Assembly (NCBI GenBank): GCA_905221605.1
Contig: CAJNDS010002819.1
Span: forward strand, 166,001-205,227
Source: Symbiodinium natans
Lineage: Eukaryota > Sar > Dinophyceae > Suessiales > Symbiodiniaceae
Direction: 5' to 3'
Length of the DNA: 39,227 bases
A program made the translations under genes and the position numbers. The notes beneath the pieces are model-generated. The model saw only the letters and a program-made list of their open reading frames with translations. It was not told the origin of the DNA and did no database searches. This document shows, in pieces, positions 28,501 through 35,526 of the stretch (its first letter is position 1; each line of letters opens with the position of its first letter).

Positions 28501-30952
28501 GGGCATCCTGCTGCAGCTCACTTCGGCAGCTCGGCGTGGAGTCAAGAAAGGTGTTGAGAACCACTCGCACCTCTACAAGCTCTCCACGCTAGCTGTGCGG
28601 AAATTTGCCTGTGAATCTTCGCACGCAGCTACGTGCTGCCTGTAGCCACCATGTTTTCGCTTTGACCGATGCATAGCTGGCATAGCTGAGCAGCCCAGTC
28701 TCTACTCACAGGCTGATGGAAGTGACAAGAGGACAGTGAAGGTGCCAAGCAACTGGCAGATCTCTCAGCTTGCAAAGCCTTGTTTGCAACTGTCCCGCCT
28801 GCAAGTTTGGGCATCAGCCGCTGCTTGCGCAGAACTGTGTCCGACTTTGCAATGCCTGTGGGAAGGTAGGCGAAAGTTTGCTGAAAGGGCACGGTGTCAG
28901 CTGCCATGTGAGACTTCATTTCTCGGGGCTTGCAGCAAGCCGCACTGTAGGCGCAGCTGCGGCGCTGCAAAGCTCAAAGCGCTGCGCGCGTGCCCAGTGA
29001 TACATGGGTGAGGTCATCGGGCGGTTCGCTTCGCAGGTAGTTTTGCTTTGAAAAATCCCAGAGGCTCTTTTGATCGCCCAATAGTTCACGCAGGAACTCC
29101 GCAGGCGGAGGGGGTGCCGGGGGGGGGCTTTGTGTGGATATTCGGCTATTGTGAAAAAGCTTTCTGATGTTCCCGAGAGAAAGTCACAGTTGACGCGCTC
29201 GCTCCACTTTTTTGTCCCCCCACTCTCTAGGAAGAGTTCTTAGGTCTCGTCGTATGAATCATATGAATGAGTCTCTCCTCTCAGAGAGTATTTTTTTTTG
29301 CACGCCTCTTGGCCCAAGATAAAACTCCTTTTAACGTAGGCACCTTCTTAGCTTCCATTCTCCAGTGCTCTCTGGCAAGATTCTTATCGTCCGACGCTGA
29401 GGCTAGCAACCTTTGATCACCCGTACTCCTCGAATTGTCCCCGGCTCAGTGCAGATGTGAAAGTACAAAAAAGCAAGAGTTCACTACACTGCACATGCAC
29501 GCGAACCTGTTCACACTGCAGACATGCAAGACTAGAAGCACATGAGCATGAGCATTGGGATGCGTGACATAGCTCAACCCCCGCAACTCCTTCAGGAGCC
29601 AGGTATTCAAAAATGCCTTGTGTTCCAATAGGCGCACGACAATGTGGGTGAGCATTTCCTTGAGCCAAGGTGTGGATGTGGTGGACTTCCTGCTCCACAT
29701 GTGCTTGCTGCACAGCCCTCTGGGGCCCGGAGCTTACACCACGGGGCCACTGGGCTGACGCCAGCTGCCTTGTCACCAGCTTCCGACGTGCCGCTTTCAG
29801 GTGGCCATCTCTGAACACTCTCTTGGAGGTGCGGAAGGTGCTTGAAGCCCAGGCAAAGGAGGGCTGGGAGGCAAAACCTGCTCGGCTCACAGGCAAACCA
29901 TCTTGAGCGGTGCCTTCTCTATGACAATGCTATTGGTTTTGTTATAATTGCTACAGCTGCTACAGCCACAACATGCTCTATGAACTGGAAGTTTGGGTGA
30001 GAAGGGCTTCTGCCTCGAACGCGAAGAGAGAGATATCTATCAAAGCACAAGCGCACTCTCGCTCCGCCGGTCGCAGAAGCCGCCGACGGCCCCCTGGCCT
30101 GACTTTTACGCCAGGGTCCCAACGGTGCCAACGGTGTGCCTTCTTCGGTGGGAGAGAGTGATGCAAAGGTTTGATTCGAGAGAGGCAGGGATGGTGTACT
30201 CATGTGTGCTTTTCGAGAATTGAGCGCGAGGGATTTGAGTTGGCTTCTTTTTTTGGATACCCGGGCTCAGGTGCCCGCTTCCGTCGTTGAGACGTTGCCG
30301 CTCTTCGAGGATCCCAGCGGTGCCGAGGACGGCTCCCAGCGAAGGTCCCGGCTTGTAGGGCATTGTAGGCCTGCCGCGCTGCTCCATGAATTGAGAAAGA
30401 AACCCGAGTCAAACAAAAACATGGAAAAAGCCTTGTGTTCGACTTCCTCCGCTGCTGGGGGACATGTTGGGACTGGCCTACTGCTGCCATGCCCCTTGCC
30501 AGAACAACCTCGCTCCACGTCGGAATCTTCCCCAAGAAGCATTCGGCGCATTGGATTTGTGCAACTTCCAGGAGTCCTTTGCACGCAAGTTCAAGCCGAT
30601 CACATCGGAAGCTCCTGGAAGGCCCCTTCAAGATCCTCCACGGAGTTCACGGATTCAGGGAGGGTGCTGTGTGCTGCATCTCTATCGGTTCATGTCCGGG
30701 GGGGCTACAGCATGACACGGGTATATCCATATTCGCAAGCAGGCCCGAATGTGGGAGAAGGCAACTCTAGGATGTAGATTTTCTCAATTCGCAGGTGAAC
30801 CATGCCGATGGAACGGCAGCTCTAGAATGCAGACGGCAGACCCATGCGTAGCACCTCAGATCCCGGAGAAGCTGCATGTGCAGAGGTTCGATCGGTCGAA
30901 GGCGCAGCTGAAGTTTGCCCGGGTCCCCAGAGAGGAAAGGGTTCGGACATGA
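11041..30952 (+). CDS. Large intron-rich gene, SPEF2/CPC1-like flagellar central-pair protein (5' part not seen)
   Basis: About 40 short plus-strand exon candidates are recognised over 20 kb, many bounded by AG|GT, AG|GC or AG|GA donors and AG|G acceptors. They encode in order: the C-terminal half of an adenylate-kinase-like domain; Ala/Glu/Lys coiled coil; Pro-rich linkers; a conserved-looking block with KQSLVDDF, TEEYPDMRKQ and TKAEFHLRADELHSRL; a block with ATCQLLNDFYYSAM; lysine-rich linkers; and a C-terminal WPSLNTLLEVRKVLEAQ region. From memory of the family, SPEF2/CPC1 has this order (CH domain, coiled coil, nucleotide-kinase-like domain, then long helical regions) and belongs to the C1b projection of the central pair of motile flagella. 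The CH domain and P-loop are missing. It could instead be two neighbouring genes, since phases were verified only between some exons. Component exon groups are listed separately. Confidence 0.45.
13575..13601 (+). repeat. Interstitial telomere-like TTTAGGG repeats
   Basis: Three and a half copies of a TTTAGGG-type unit, one with an extra A, ten bases after an exon end. TTTAGGG is the plant and dinoflagellate-type telomere repeat. Confidence 0.7.
14140..14866 (+). CDS. Exon group 2: coiled-coil and acidic proline-rich linkers
   Basis: Candidates: about 14140-14277 (RYALDSAEQARANLASRKKE then VLAQQKAEAEEARSLLRR, strong coiled coil, AG|GTAATG donor); 14479-14550 (KQPKAEAAQKAAEEAKEAQE, exactly 24 codons, AG|GC donor); 14677-14760 (APGEPADGAEAPWQNLHWPY, 28 codons, AG|GT donor); 14819-14866 (AAADPPAEPAPAEEPE, 16 codons, AG|GC donor). 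The last two are whole-codon exons and can join without a frame change. They look like the flexible Pro/Glu region that follows a kinase-like domain. A minus-strand ORF opposite group 2 is a shadow. Confidence 0.5.
14867..15861 (+). other. Intron-like sequence
   Basis: No convincing exon is seen. An AT-rich stretch at about 15745-15835 is built on TATAGAATA-type units. Open frames on both strands at 15330-15740 lack splice context and codon character. Confidence 0.4.
15862..17165 (+). CDS. Exon group 3: SPEF2-like core block
   Basis: Candidates: 15862 to about 15912 (STDPPPEPPFEPVQ); 16170-16247 (TLRDPDIQRPSFVEKIEDQV then FNLLMQ, 26 codons, AG|GT); 16350-16437 (CDIQHISCEEWTELQDEFVA then SLHQLFNWP, AG|GA); 16604-16797 (coding-like in two frames); 16836-17018 (MKQRFAEYLQRVDGKQSLVD to TEEYPDMRKQ); 17092-17165 (DATKAEFHLRADELHSRLKT). 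The last junction is a clear 73-nt GA-AG intron with CAGGA at both ends and no frame change. The run FL/YLxRxDxKQxLVxxF...DMRxxxxTKAExHxRxDxL is what I remember from the SPEF2 family. The stretch from about 16909 to 16977 inside the 16836 exon may be another small in-frame intron, giving VDDF-NAFTEEYP. Confidence 0.5.
17523..18395 (+). CDS. Exon group 4: helical exons
   Basis: Candidates: 17523-17595 (GGPATRVEVEKQFRADGQEA, whose first base completes the CG left by the preceding exon, so the phase fits); 17637-17761 (QPWVQRQNKALTSTQVEDQR then TANLEQLEAP); 18351-18395 (TSRWLESQTEVLASQ, 15 codons, AG|GC donor). They are mostly charged and helical. A GTAAG donor consensus occurs just after 17595, but using it would force a stop in the next exon. 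The intron before 18351 contains the (GAA)n tract. Confidence 0.4.
17847..17873 (+). repeat. (AG)n microsatellite
   Basis: Nine or more AG units in an intron, followed within 200 bp by the GAA tract. Confidence 0.8.
18053..18143 (+). repeat. (GAA)n microsatellite, about 30 units
   Basis: Nearly uninterrupted GAA repeat, all purine on the plus strand, in an intron of the large gene. Polyglutamate or polylysine ORFs through it, and poly-Leu/Phe/Ser on the other strand, are artefacts. A G7C14 junction follows at about 18197-18218, and a (GT)n run at about 18281-18300. Confidence 0.9.
18396..19081 (+). other. Intron-like region with possible exons
   Basis: Two coding-like plus-strand stretches: about 18700-18825 (KTEALRLQQQMPAKTTKSHT) and about 18828-18950 (MGVSRTIAAHCGLPDIQLRL). 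Their splice ends could not be placed, and open frames exist on both strands. Confidence 0.25.
19082..19850 (+). CDS. Exon group 5
   Basis: Candidates: 19082-19160 (VPQVTRGEIEEFLLGWHDRY then HFGLDME); about 19361-19480 (VDRCLVALAARQRGTLEVTL then RGVAREVRERERWSQREQ); 19538-19581 (AILTICNGPWVPWQ); about 19777-19850 (NAEEMAEAFVRCSLATWPQQ). All read as plausible protein with charged helices. Acceptors are AG, but junction phases were not all resolved. Family assignment rests on position in the gene only. Confidence 0.4.
20003..20988 (+). CDS. Exon group 6
   Basis: Candidates: 20003-20174 (KVSLRSFLENELHTFYGMGL, then WLHQVMGKSKNIRSEIAADG, among the most protein-like stretches in the gene); about 20220-20301 (EAADAARLALEFDCVVSLPR, AG|GT); 20523-20605 (VQGIDFLTAWPKQIVLKGDP); 20944-20988 (AVTRSNWDQRPLSEQ). 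Acceptors CCCCAG and CCCAG are clear for two of them. No named domain is recognised. These could belong to the same gene or mark a second gene between the two SPEF2-like blocks. Confidence 0.45.
20414..20497. repeat. Small inverted repeat in an intron
   Basis: TCAGTATACAGTAT at 20414-20427 and its exact reverse complement at 20484-20497, separated by 56 bp. The arms sit close to both sides of the intron before the exon at 20523. This looks like a miniature inverted-repeat or introner-type relic. Confidence 0.6.
21431..22151 (+). CDS. Exon group 7
   Basis: Candidates: from 21431 (LTYLAEDAQLGCQVPSECES, donor uncertain); 21647-21726 (RPWPPGLVRKLFDYQRFLCA, TTCCAG acceptor and AG|GTAC donor); 21778-21828 (GGWIKHSAQHENEIPEQ, another frame also open); 21873-21942 (CLHVENTLQEWLITMTDMYT, AG|GA donor); 22020-22151 (ENQSFMEPNRMQAIQAIQEF then IRHGLYVEDACHDWTQAMHE). 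The last two are convincing helical protein sequence. No domain recognised. Confidence 0.45.
22974..23879 (+). CDS. Exon group 8: coiled coil and a second SPEF2-like block
   Basis: Candidates: 22974-23078 (AQEAEGDREEAREEAENRLR then EAFFDGYRRAEFSKK, coiled coil); 23449-23481 (VQHAVQLEVKQ, 11 codons); 23508-23621 (LPRSSWITRRYHATCQLLND then FYYSAMHMGLPE, AG|GC donor); 23844-23879 (EHAPPPKVDVFQ, 12 codons between AG signals). The order Q-L-E-V...T-x-x-LL-x-D-FY...P resembles the LMQxEVDRFQxTxxLLxDYY segment I recall from SPEF2, which normally lies shortly after the TKAExHxRxD block. Here it lies 6 kb further on. Confidence 0.45.
24061..24322 (+). CDS. Exon group 9: lysine-rich linker exons
   Basis: 24061-24105 (EPEEPVDPKKKAQTK, 15 codons) and 24284-24322 (DKDKKKKDKDEPQ, 13 codons, CAG|GA at both ends) are whole-codon exons and join in frame. 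They form a charged, probably disordered linker. A run of about 14 G follows the first at 24115-24132. Confidence 0.5.
24323..25442 (+). other. Intron-like sequence
   Basis: No firm exon. Weak candidates lie near 24950-24990 (VEWVEALLAITR) and 25060-25095 (AKYVHTLRIQEF). An uninterrupted run of about 22 G lies at 24861-24882. Confidence 0.35.
25443..26005 (+). CDS. Exon group 10: whole-codon exons ending in a Lys/Glu and Pro-rich stretch
   Basis: Four exons in a row keep the same phase: 25443-25526 (LLDKRLDDFKPPALEASAAI, 28 codons), 25590-25664 (GLLRRALAIEVPEEEEKEDP, 25 codons, AG|GC), 25776-25820 (AKGKAKAKAKAKEEE, 15 codons, AG|GC) and 25952-26005 (APPPPPQPAPPLFVDLQQ, 18 codons, AG|GA). Their uniform phase 0 and consensus acceptors make this the best supported splice chain in the gene. 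The sequence between them contains a G-run at 25537-25554. Confidence 0.6.
26006..26881 (+). other. Intron-like sequence with a CT-rich tract
   Basis: 26020-26190 is almost entirely pyrimidine (CTCCTCCT, CTCTTTTTCTC) and gives low-complexity ORFs on both strands. A possible exon near 26210-26248 (ALLSERVTFGHR) is unresolved. Confidence 0.4.
26882..27469 (+). CDS. Exon group 11
   Basis: Candidates: 26882-26911 (DHVESEDFIK, CAG|GA acceptor, AG|GC donor); from 27196 to about 27290 (RKQRPNSLLRAPKPPPVPPP then VEATVPLEFG, proline-rich); 27396-27469 (GLSPFRWTIEQLQGLMEAAV then SGEQ, CTTGCAG acceptor, AG donor). The last is strongly protein-like. They continue the helical and Pro-rich pattern of the large gene. 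Confidence 0.45.
27470..28429 (+). other. Intron-like region with a possible exon
   Basis: A possible exon starts at 27715 after ATGGCAG (ACELLKTDSIEAEHQMIAKC); a second frame nearby reads GAFRHALHEPIQLA. Neither junction is resolved. G-run at 28320-28329. Confidence 0.3.
28226..28248 (-). repeat. Interstitial telomere-like CCCTAAA motif
   Basis: CCCTAAACCCAAAACCCTAAACC, opposite in orientation to the motif at 13575-13601. About 40 bp later is an isolated AATAAGGGTT. Confidence 0.6.
28442..28642 (+). CDS. Exon group 12 candidate
   Basis: An open plus-strand frame reads RMLPSYNFLGILLQLTSAAR then RGVKKGVENHSHLYKLSTLA and ends in a stop at about 28642. A second frame (KRLQAQDAAELQL) overlaps it. 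The sequence looks like real protein, but the splice ends are unclear. It could be an exon running into intron sequence. Confidence 0.35.
28643..29631 (+). other. Intron-like sequence
   Basis: No convincing exon. A tandem pair of GGCATAGCTG-type units at 28670-28690 and a T9 run at 29292 are seen. The minus-strand ORF at 29417-29896 is a shadow of the next exons. Confidence 0.4.
29632..29870 (+). CDS. Exon group 13: C-terminal helical region
   Basis: 29632 to about 29730 (MWVSISLSQGVDVVDFLLHM then CLLHSPLGPGAYT) and 29802-29870 (WPSLNTLLEVRKVLEAQAKE then GWE, GCTTTCAG acceptor, AG|GC donor). The WPSxxxLLxxRxxLxxQ pattern resembles the C-terminal region of SPEF2 as I recall it. Whether the first exon joins the second in frame is not settled. 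Confidence 0.45.
30271..30952 (+). CDS. Exon group 14: last recognised exons and probable stop
   Basis: 30271-30344 (VPASVVETLPLFEDPSGAED, AG|GT donor, phase 2) can join an exon starting at 30431 (LVFDFLRCW), whose first base completes the codon. A second frame in 30464-30620 (GDMLGLAYCCHAPCQNNLAP) is also open, so the rest of that exon is ambiguous. The final stretch, about 30855-30952 (PEKLHVQRFDRSKAQLKFAR), ends VPREERVRT at a TGA that I take as the gene end. No polyadenylation signal is identifiable. Confidence 0.4.
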
Positions 30953-31690
30953 GACCTCGGTTCGCTTGCAAAAAGCAAGTGTACTGCCACTGCCGGGGGG
31001 CATGTCTGTGTCTAGCAACTGCTTTCAGGGTCTCAGGGGGAACTCAGAACGCTCCCCTTGTCAGCTCCTTCACAGCGCCTCGTGTGCCCGAGCGAAGCCC
31101 TCCGGTGGCGGATTCCAAGCAGAGGCGACTCATTTCGGGGGGTGGCAATGACCCTCGGCTAAGGTGGCCATTGTCTTCTCTTGTAAACTGTATGAACTAT
31201 ACATATAAACTTGTGTCCGAGAAATATATGGCTATGAAAACAGTATATAGCCAGCGCTGGAAAGTATGCACCTTCTAGCTTACGTTAATCTTCGGCTTCC
31301 TTGGCCTTCAGGCCTGAGAGGCTGTCGGGCCCTGAAATCCTAAGTCTCCAAGCCAGCCCCAAATTTTGGCACCAAAGCTAAGATTCCTTTATCTAAAGTT
31401 TTTGTAACGAGGCCAGGCAATAGCTGCCCGACGACCCCTATCAAAATAAAGCGTTTGGCTTCTGACCCTGGCCCCCCCCCAACCCCCCCGCTTCAACAAA
31501 ACGCTTCAGGTTTTTGTTCCTGTGTGTTTCTCGACTCTGCCTTCTAACTCCCTCTAGGCTCGAAACCGGGAACGTCAACCGTTTTCAACTTGGAACCTGG
31601 CCTCCGGTCCTCCAACTGCCTCCAAACTGCCCTCTGCTTTTGAACTTGGAACGGGCCTTGGGTTTTTAACTGCCTCCAACAGCCCCCCAG
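30953..31690. other. Gap between the large gene and the mobile element
   Basis: No convincing gene. AT-rich at 31185-31250. From about 31300 the composition begins to look like the element (GGCCTTCAGGCCTGAGAGGC), so its 5' untranslated end or terminal repeat may be here. A C-run lies at 31470-31490. Confidence 0.35.
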
Positions 31691-31718
31691 TGTTGTGCCG
31701 CACGCCTGCCTCGCTGCC

Positions 31719-32069
31719 ATGTCGAGCAATCTCTGGCCGGGCCCTATGCTGCATTCGCCCGCCTCGTCACCTTCCGGATCCAGCTCTGCCTCGGATGAGC
31801 TGCCAGTCGCGACCCGGCCTTACGAGGGGATACAGCGCCTCGTGCTTTACCCCCGGCCTTACCATATGAGACGCCTGCACCGCCTACTGGAAGAACCAAC
31901 ACGCCCTTGGGCCTTCATCATGGATGCCCCATGGTTGATGGAGATGTGCGTCTCCCGCACGCTTGGTGCACGCCTTCTGTTGGCCCTGCCTCTTGAAAGT
32001 TGGCACCGGGTGGCCGTCTGCTCATGCGCACTTCACGCCTGTGTGAAGCAATTGCTTTTTGGTTGTTAA
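31719..32069 (+). CDS. Unknown element ORF a
   Basis: 116 codons from ATG (MSSNLWPGPMLHSPASSPSG), Ser/Pro-rich then more globular (RPWAFIMDAPWLMEMCVSRT). Ends LLFGC at a stop. It overlaps the next ORF by about 70 bp in another frame, so the two may be one protein joined by a frameshift or splice. No family recognised. Confidence 0.35.
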   Translation: MSSNLWPGPMLHSPASSPSGSSSASDELPVATRPYEGIQRLVLYPRPYHMRRLHRLLEEPTRPWAFIMDAPWLMEMCVSRTLGARLLLALPLESWHRVAVCSCALHACVKQLLFGC

Positions 32070-32608
32070 AGGGTTTGATTAGGCGTGCCTGCTCTCAGCC
32101 TTGGCCTCAGGTGCAGCCCAAAGCCCCTCCGCCTGCACGTCTGCTTGACGCCGGCCGTTTCCAACACAATACGCCAGCTGATTTGGCCTCAGCCCAAGCC
32201 CTGCAGCCTCTGGTGCGCAGCCGCGCACGCGCCTTGGGATCGGTGCCCCGATCATTAACAGACACGTCACTGCCACGACCTCGTGCTGTCTGCCTGCGTT
32301 TCAACAGTCTGCCTTTGAGACCTCGTGGCCTTCGAGGGATTTTGCGAGCATGGCCCATGCCTCTTGTGCCCGCCGCCCCTGCTTTCGGGCATGTTCTTGC
32401 CGGTGGCCGCCCTTTTCAGCGCCTTTGGCGCCTTCTCAGTGCATGTGACAGGGCAGCGCTGGCCAGGACGACTTGGTGGCACTGTTCGGACTGCCTCTGG
32501 TTCGCAGACGGCTTGCAATTGCCCTTCGATTCCTCGGACGCTGAAGCCTCTGACAGCCAAGCCTCCACGGCACAGCCCTGGCAGCCCCCAACCTGGTGGT
32601 TCTCGTGA
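32000..32608 (+). CDS. Unknown element ORF b, Arg/Pro/Ala-rich
   Basis: About 200 codons open (ATG-less start, first usable initiator uncertain). Contains ARLLDAGRFQHNTPADLASA and a Trp/acid-rich end (CLWFADGLQLPFDSSDAEAS, ending PTWWFS). It lies in a frame different from ORF a. Coding status is likely but not certain, because GC-rich DNA keeps several frames open here. Confidence 0.3.
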   Translation: MAPGGRLLMRTSRLCEAIAFWLLKGLIRRACSQPWPQVQPKAPPPARLLDAGRFQHNTPADLASAQALQPLVRSRARALGSVPRSLTDTSLPRPRAVCLRFNSLPLRPRGLRGILRAWPMPLVPAAPAFGHVLAGGRPFQRLWRLLSACDRAALARTTWWHCSDCLWFADGLQLPFDSSDAEASDSQASTAQPWQPPTWWFS

Positions 32609-33398
32609 AGCCTGACCGCCCTGACCGCTGAGCCGCCTATAGTGGACGCCTCGACCACTGCTTAACCCTCCCTAAGCCCCACACTCCCCCAACATGCCCA
32701 GGTGATCGACTTCCTCGTGGACGACCCAGCCTGCACAGGGCCCGATGCTGCCTTAGCAACGGCTCTGCATGTTTTTTCTTTTCAGAGAAGAGCCTGAGGC
32801 TCTCATATTTGCTGCAAAGCCTTGTGTCTTGCTCTCAAGGCCTCAGCTAGCCCCGCTGGGCTCCGGTTTCCTGCCTCAGGAGCCGTGCTGTGCTTTTAAG
32901 GGCTGCTTTCTTGCGCACTGCAAGATTGCCCGCCAGGTCCGCTGACCTTTGCGCCTTTTGGCGTAAGCCGCCAAGCCGAGCCTGCCTCAGGACTCTGCCT
33001 TGAAGAATTGAGCCCCAAACCTCAAGCCCTAGCCCGACCCCAACAAACCAGCCTCTCCTTTGAACGCTGCCCAGGTTCGTGGATGATCTGCGCCTTTGCT
33101 CAGCAGCCTGTGATGCCGCGTGCAGCATGCCTGTGTTCTGTTTTTTCCTCCTTGGTCTGGTATGCCCTGCCCTGTTGCTGAGGCCTCAGCTTCGGATGCC
33201 TTCACTCTTGCTTTCAGGCGCCTTCCCTTGCACCTTGTTTTGCCCGTTACAGTGAATGCGTGTGCCTTCTGGGGTCCGGTGTCAGCCTGCCTGCTTGTGT
33301 GTTGCCCAGCACTGTTACACAGTTGCTCAGCCCGCCTTGCGTCCCAGCAGCTTTTGTGCTCAACTCTCAGCTTCAGTCGCCTCCCGCCCTTCCGGTTC
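32609..33398 (+). other. Element spacer
   Basis: GCCT-rich sequence with stops in all plus frames until about 33120. The open frame from 33120 to 33398 lacks an ATG before 33399 in good context. Nothing else is recognised. Confidence 0.35.
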
Positions 33399-34286
33399 AT
33401 GGCTTCTGACATGGGTTCCGGCCAGTCCGTGGATGCCGGGACAACAGCCTCTGCGCCCGTGCCTGTGGCCTCTGTGTTGGACGCTCTGCCTGCGGTCCCT
33501 TCGACACCTGTGGTTCAAGGCACTCCCAAAGCCGCACCAGTGCCACCTCGACACGTTGTGCCTGCGTGCCTTCATGCACTCTTCGACCGCCTGCAGCCTC
33601 ACCGCCAGCAAGAGCTGTGTGCCTACTGCCTGCTCCTCCGTGACGCGCACACACACAACACGCACCCTACCCACAACGTGCCCGCCTCGGACCCGGACTT
33701 CACGGTCTTCAACATTGCCTCCGAGCTGAGTTTTCGCCCCGACGTGTACACGGGGCCCCTGCCGCCTGAGGGTGGATCCCCGCCGTCCGCAGCCGCCGCA
33801 GGCCCCTCTGTTGAAGCGGAGCCTCCCGTGACCCAGCCTATGCCAGACCACGTGCAAGATGTGCCTGCCGCTGCCGATGCAGGCTCTGTGCCTTCACCTG
33901 ACACTGCCCTGGAGGAGCCGCTGGCCCCCACTGCCAGCTCTACCGATCCGCTCGCGGACCTGGCGGACAAGCCTCGAGACCTTGACCACACAGCCTTCTT
34001 CGACAGCTCTAACGAAGGGTACTCCTTGCGCCAGCTCCTCGCAATTGTGGACGCAGGCGAAGCTTTGCCTTCCTTGCATTTGCGCCCAGACCTAAGCCAG
34101 CCTGTGGACGCGCGCACCGTGGCCTCCTGTGTCAAGCTTGCGCGCCATTGGTTGGCCGCGGAAGCCAAGTCGCCCCCGACCAAGCAGCCTCCGCCCCAGG
34201 CCTCTGCCCAGCGCTCCTGGGCACAGCTGACCTTGGATGTGCCAGCGCAGGCTGCCAATCCAGCGCCCGCCTCTTTTCCAGCCTGA
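33399..34286 (+). CDS. Unknown element ORF c, Pro/Ala/Asp-rich
   Basis: 295 codons from ATG (MASDMGSGQSVDAGTTASAP). The middle has a short globular-looking part (CLHALFDRLQPHRQQELCAY) followed by a disordered acidic, proline-rich region (PLPPEGGSPPSAAAAGPSVE). A second helical part follows (SLRQLLAIVDAGEALPSLHL). It ends ANPAPASFPA. It overlaps ORF d by 50 bp in a different frame. No domain named. A structural (gag-like) role is possible by position only. Confidence 0.45.
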   Translation: MASDMGSGQSVDAGTTASAPVPVASVLDALPAVPSTPVVQGTPKAAPVPPRHVVPACLHALFDRLQPHRQQELCAYCLLLRDAHTHNTHPTHNVPASDPDFTVFNIASELSFRPDVYTGPLPPEGGSPPSAAAAGPSVEAEPPVTQPMPDHVQDVPAAADAGSVPSPDTALEEPLAPTASSTDPLADLADKPRDLDHTAFFDSSNEGYSLRQLLAIVDAGEALPSLHLRPDLSQPVDARTVASCVKLARHWLAAEAKSPPTKQPPPQASAQRSWAQLTLDVPAQAANPAPASFPA

Positions 34287-34755
34287 GTGGGACTTGCCCC
34301 CTACCTTTTTTGAGGGTGTTTCGTGGTGGTACTTCTTCTCACACCAGCAAGGCATGGCCTCCACGCCTCCGCCTAACGCGCCTGTGACGTGCATCGACTG
34401 GGATAGTTGGCACTTTGCCACAGACCCAAGCCTCGGCCCGCCTTTGCCCCTGTCCCAGCGCCTCTACCCAATGCTCAGCCACACCAGGTTCGACTTCGAG
34501 CAAGGCCTCGCGGTTCTGTCCCCCAGCCAGTGGGGCGACCTGTGTTCCTTGGCCAATGCAGGCCAGCAGCAGTGTGCCCAATTTGTGAACTCCCAACTCA
34601 GCCTTGCCTCTGCCTTAGGGAGCCCCTCCGCTGTCTGGCAGCAGCGCCTGCACGAGCACCACATGCTTCCGGAACCCGCTCCCACGCCTGGGTCTGCCTC
34701 CCCCAAGCCTGTGTTCCCGTCGCAGCCCGCGCCTAGCACTCGAGCAGGCACCTGA
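34237..34755 (+). CDS. Unknown element ORF d
   Basis: 172 codons open; the first ATG in frame is at 34354 (MASTPPPNAPVTCIDWDSWH). The stretch before it (PEWDLPPTFFEGVSWWYFFS) also reads as protein, which suggests ORF c continues into this frame by frameshift or splicing. Helical part: GDLCSLANAGQQQCAQFVNS. No family recognised. Confidence 0.4.
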   Translation: MCQRRLPIQRPPLFQPEWDLPPTFFEGVSWWYFFSHQQGMASTPPPNAPVTCIDWDSWHFATDPSLGPPLPLSQRLYPMLSHTRFDFEQGLAVLSPSQWGDLCSLANAGQQQCAQFVNSQLSLASALGSPSAVWQQRLHEHHMLPEPAPTPGSASPKPVFPSQPAPSTRAGT

Positions 34756-34760
34756 TACCC

Positions 34761-35132
34761 GTGCCCAAACAGCCTGCCGACCTCTGGCCTTGGGTCAAGC
34801 CTGCCTTTGCCCCCCGCGCCAAAGCATCGCAGTTGCAAAGGTGTTCGGTTGTGCCCTCCCTAATTCTGCCTGACACGCACAACACGGACCTCGTGCCTCG
34901 CATGTACTATGTTGACGACAAGGACAGGCTGCGCTGCGCTGTGCCATGCACGACCGAGCCCGCCTGCCCCTTTCACTCGGTCTGCGGTCAGAAAGTGGAC
35001 CGCGACCCTCTGCAAGAATTCCACGCTCGCCATGCCTGCAGCAGATGCACAGAGCTCCGACACGAGCGGGTCAGCCTCGATGCCTACTTTGAGCCACCGC
35101 CACCTCGGCATGACTGCACCCAGCAGCCCTGA
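34761..35132 (+). CDS. Unknown element ORF e, Cys/His-rich
   Basis: About 123 codons open (begins at a GTG; no early ATG). Contains a Cys/His cluster: CAVPCTTEPACPFHSVCGQ, then HARHACSRCTELRHERV, with spacings that could bind zinc. Frame differs from ORF d. Probably the C-terminal part of a longer product of ORFs c-d-e. Confidence 0.35.
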   Translation: MPKQPADLWPWVKPAFAPRAKASQLQRCSVVPSLILPDTHNTDLVPRMYYVDDKDRLRCAVPCTTEPACPFHSVCGQKVDRDPLQEFHARHACSRCTELRHERVSLDAYFEPPPPRHDCTQQP

Positions 35133-35526
35133 TGGCCTCGGGGTTTCGGCAGTTTTTTTCTGCCTGTGTTCAGCCTGCAAGCCAGCCTTCTTCCTGCCTC
35201 ACACCGCAGGGCCTGGTTCCCTGCCTCCTGCACAGACCGAGCCGACCAGCCAGGGTCGGGACGCCTGCCACGCTGAGCAAAAGCCTCAAACTCGGTTCTG
35301 GGGTTTAGGACTTGGGTTTCTTGACCCCTTGCCTTCCCCCTAGCCTGAACCCACATAGGTTGCCCCCGCCGCGCAGGTGCTTCATCGACTTCGCCTTCAA
35401 TGCCTTGGGCCGGCCTCACCCCTTGTTGATGCTTGTTGAGAATTTGGTGCAGCATGTTTTGCCTTGCCCACGTGCTCTCGTTTGCCCGCAGCCGTTTAGG
35501 TCCGGCGGTTTTTTGCCTGCGTGCAC
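35133..35526 (+). other. Spacer before the recombinase ORF
   Basis: GCCT-rich, with no ORF that I can support; an open frame at 35312-35659 overlaps the recombinase start in another frame and looks like a shadow. Confidence 0.4.

Noticed and set aside
29417-29896. 159-codon minus-strand ORF
   Set aside because: Antisense to plus-strand exon candidates with clear acceptors and donors.
33360-34258. Minus-strand ORFs of 165 and 211 codons in the element
   Set aside because: GC-rich shadow frames opposite plus-strand ORF c.
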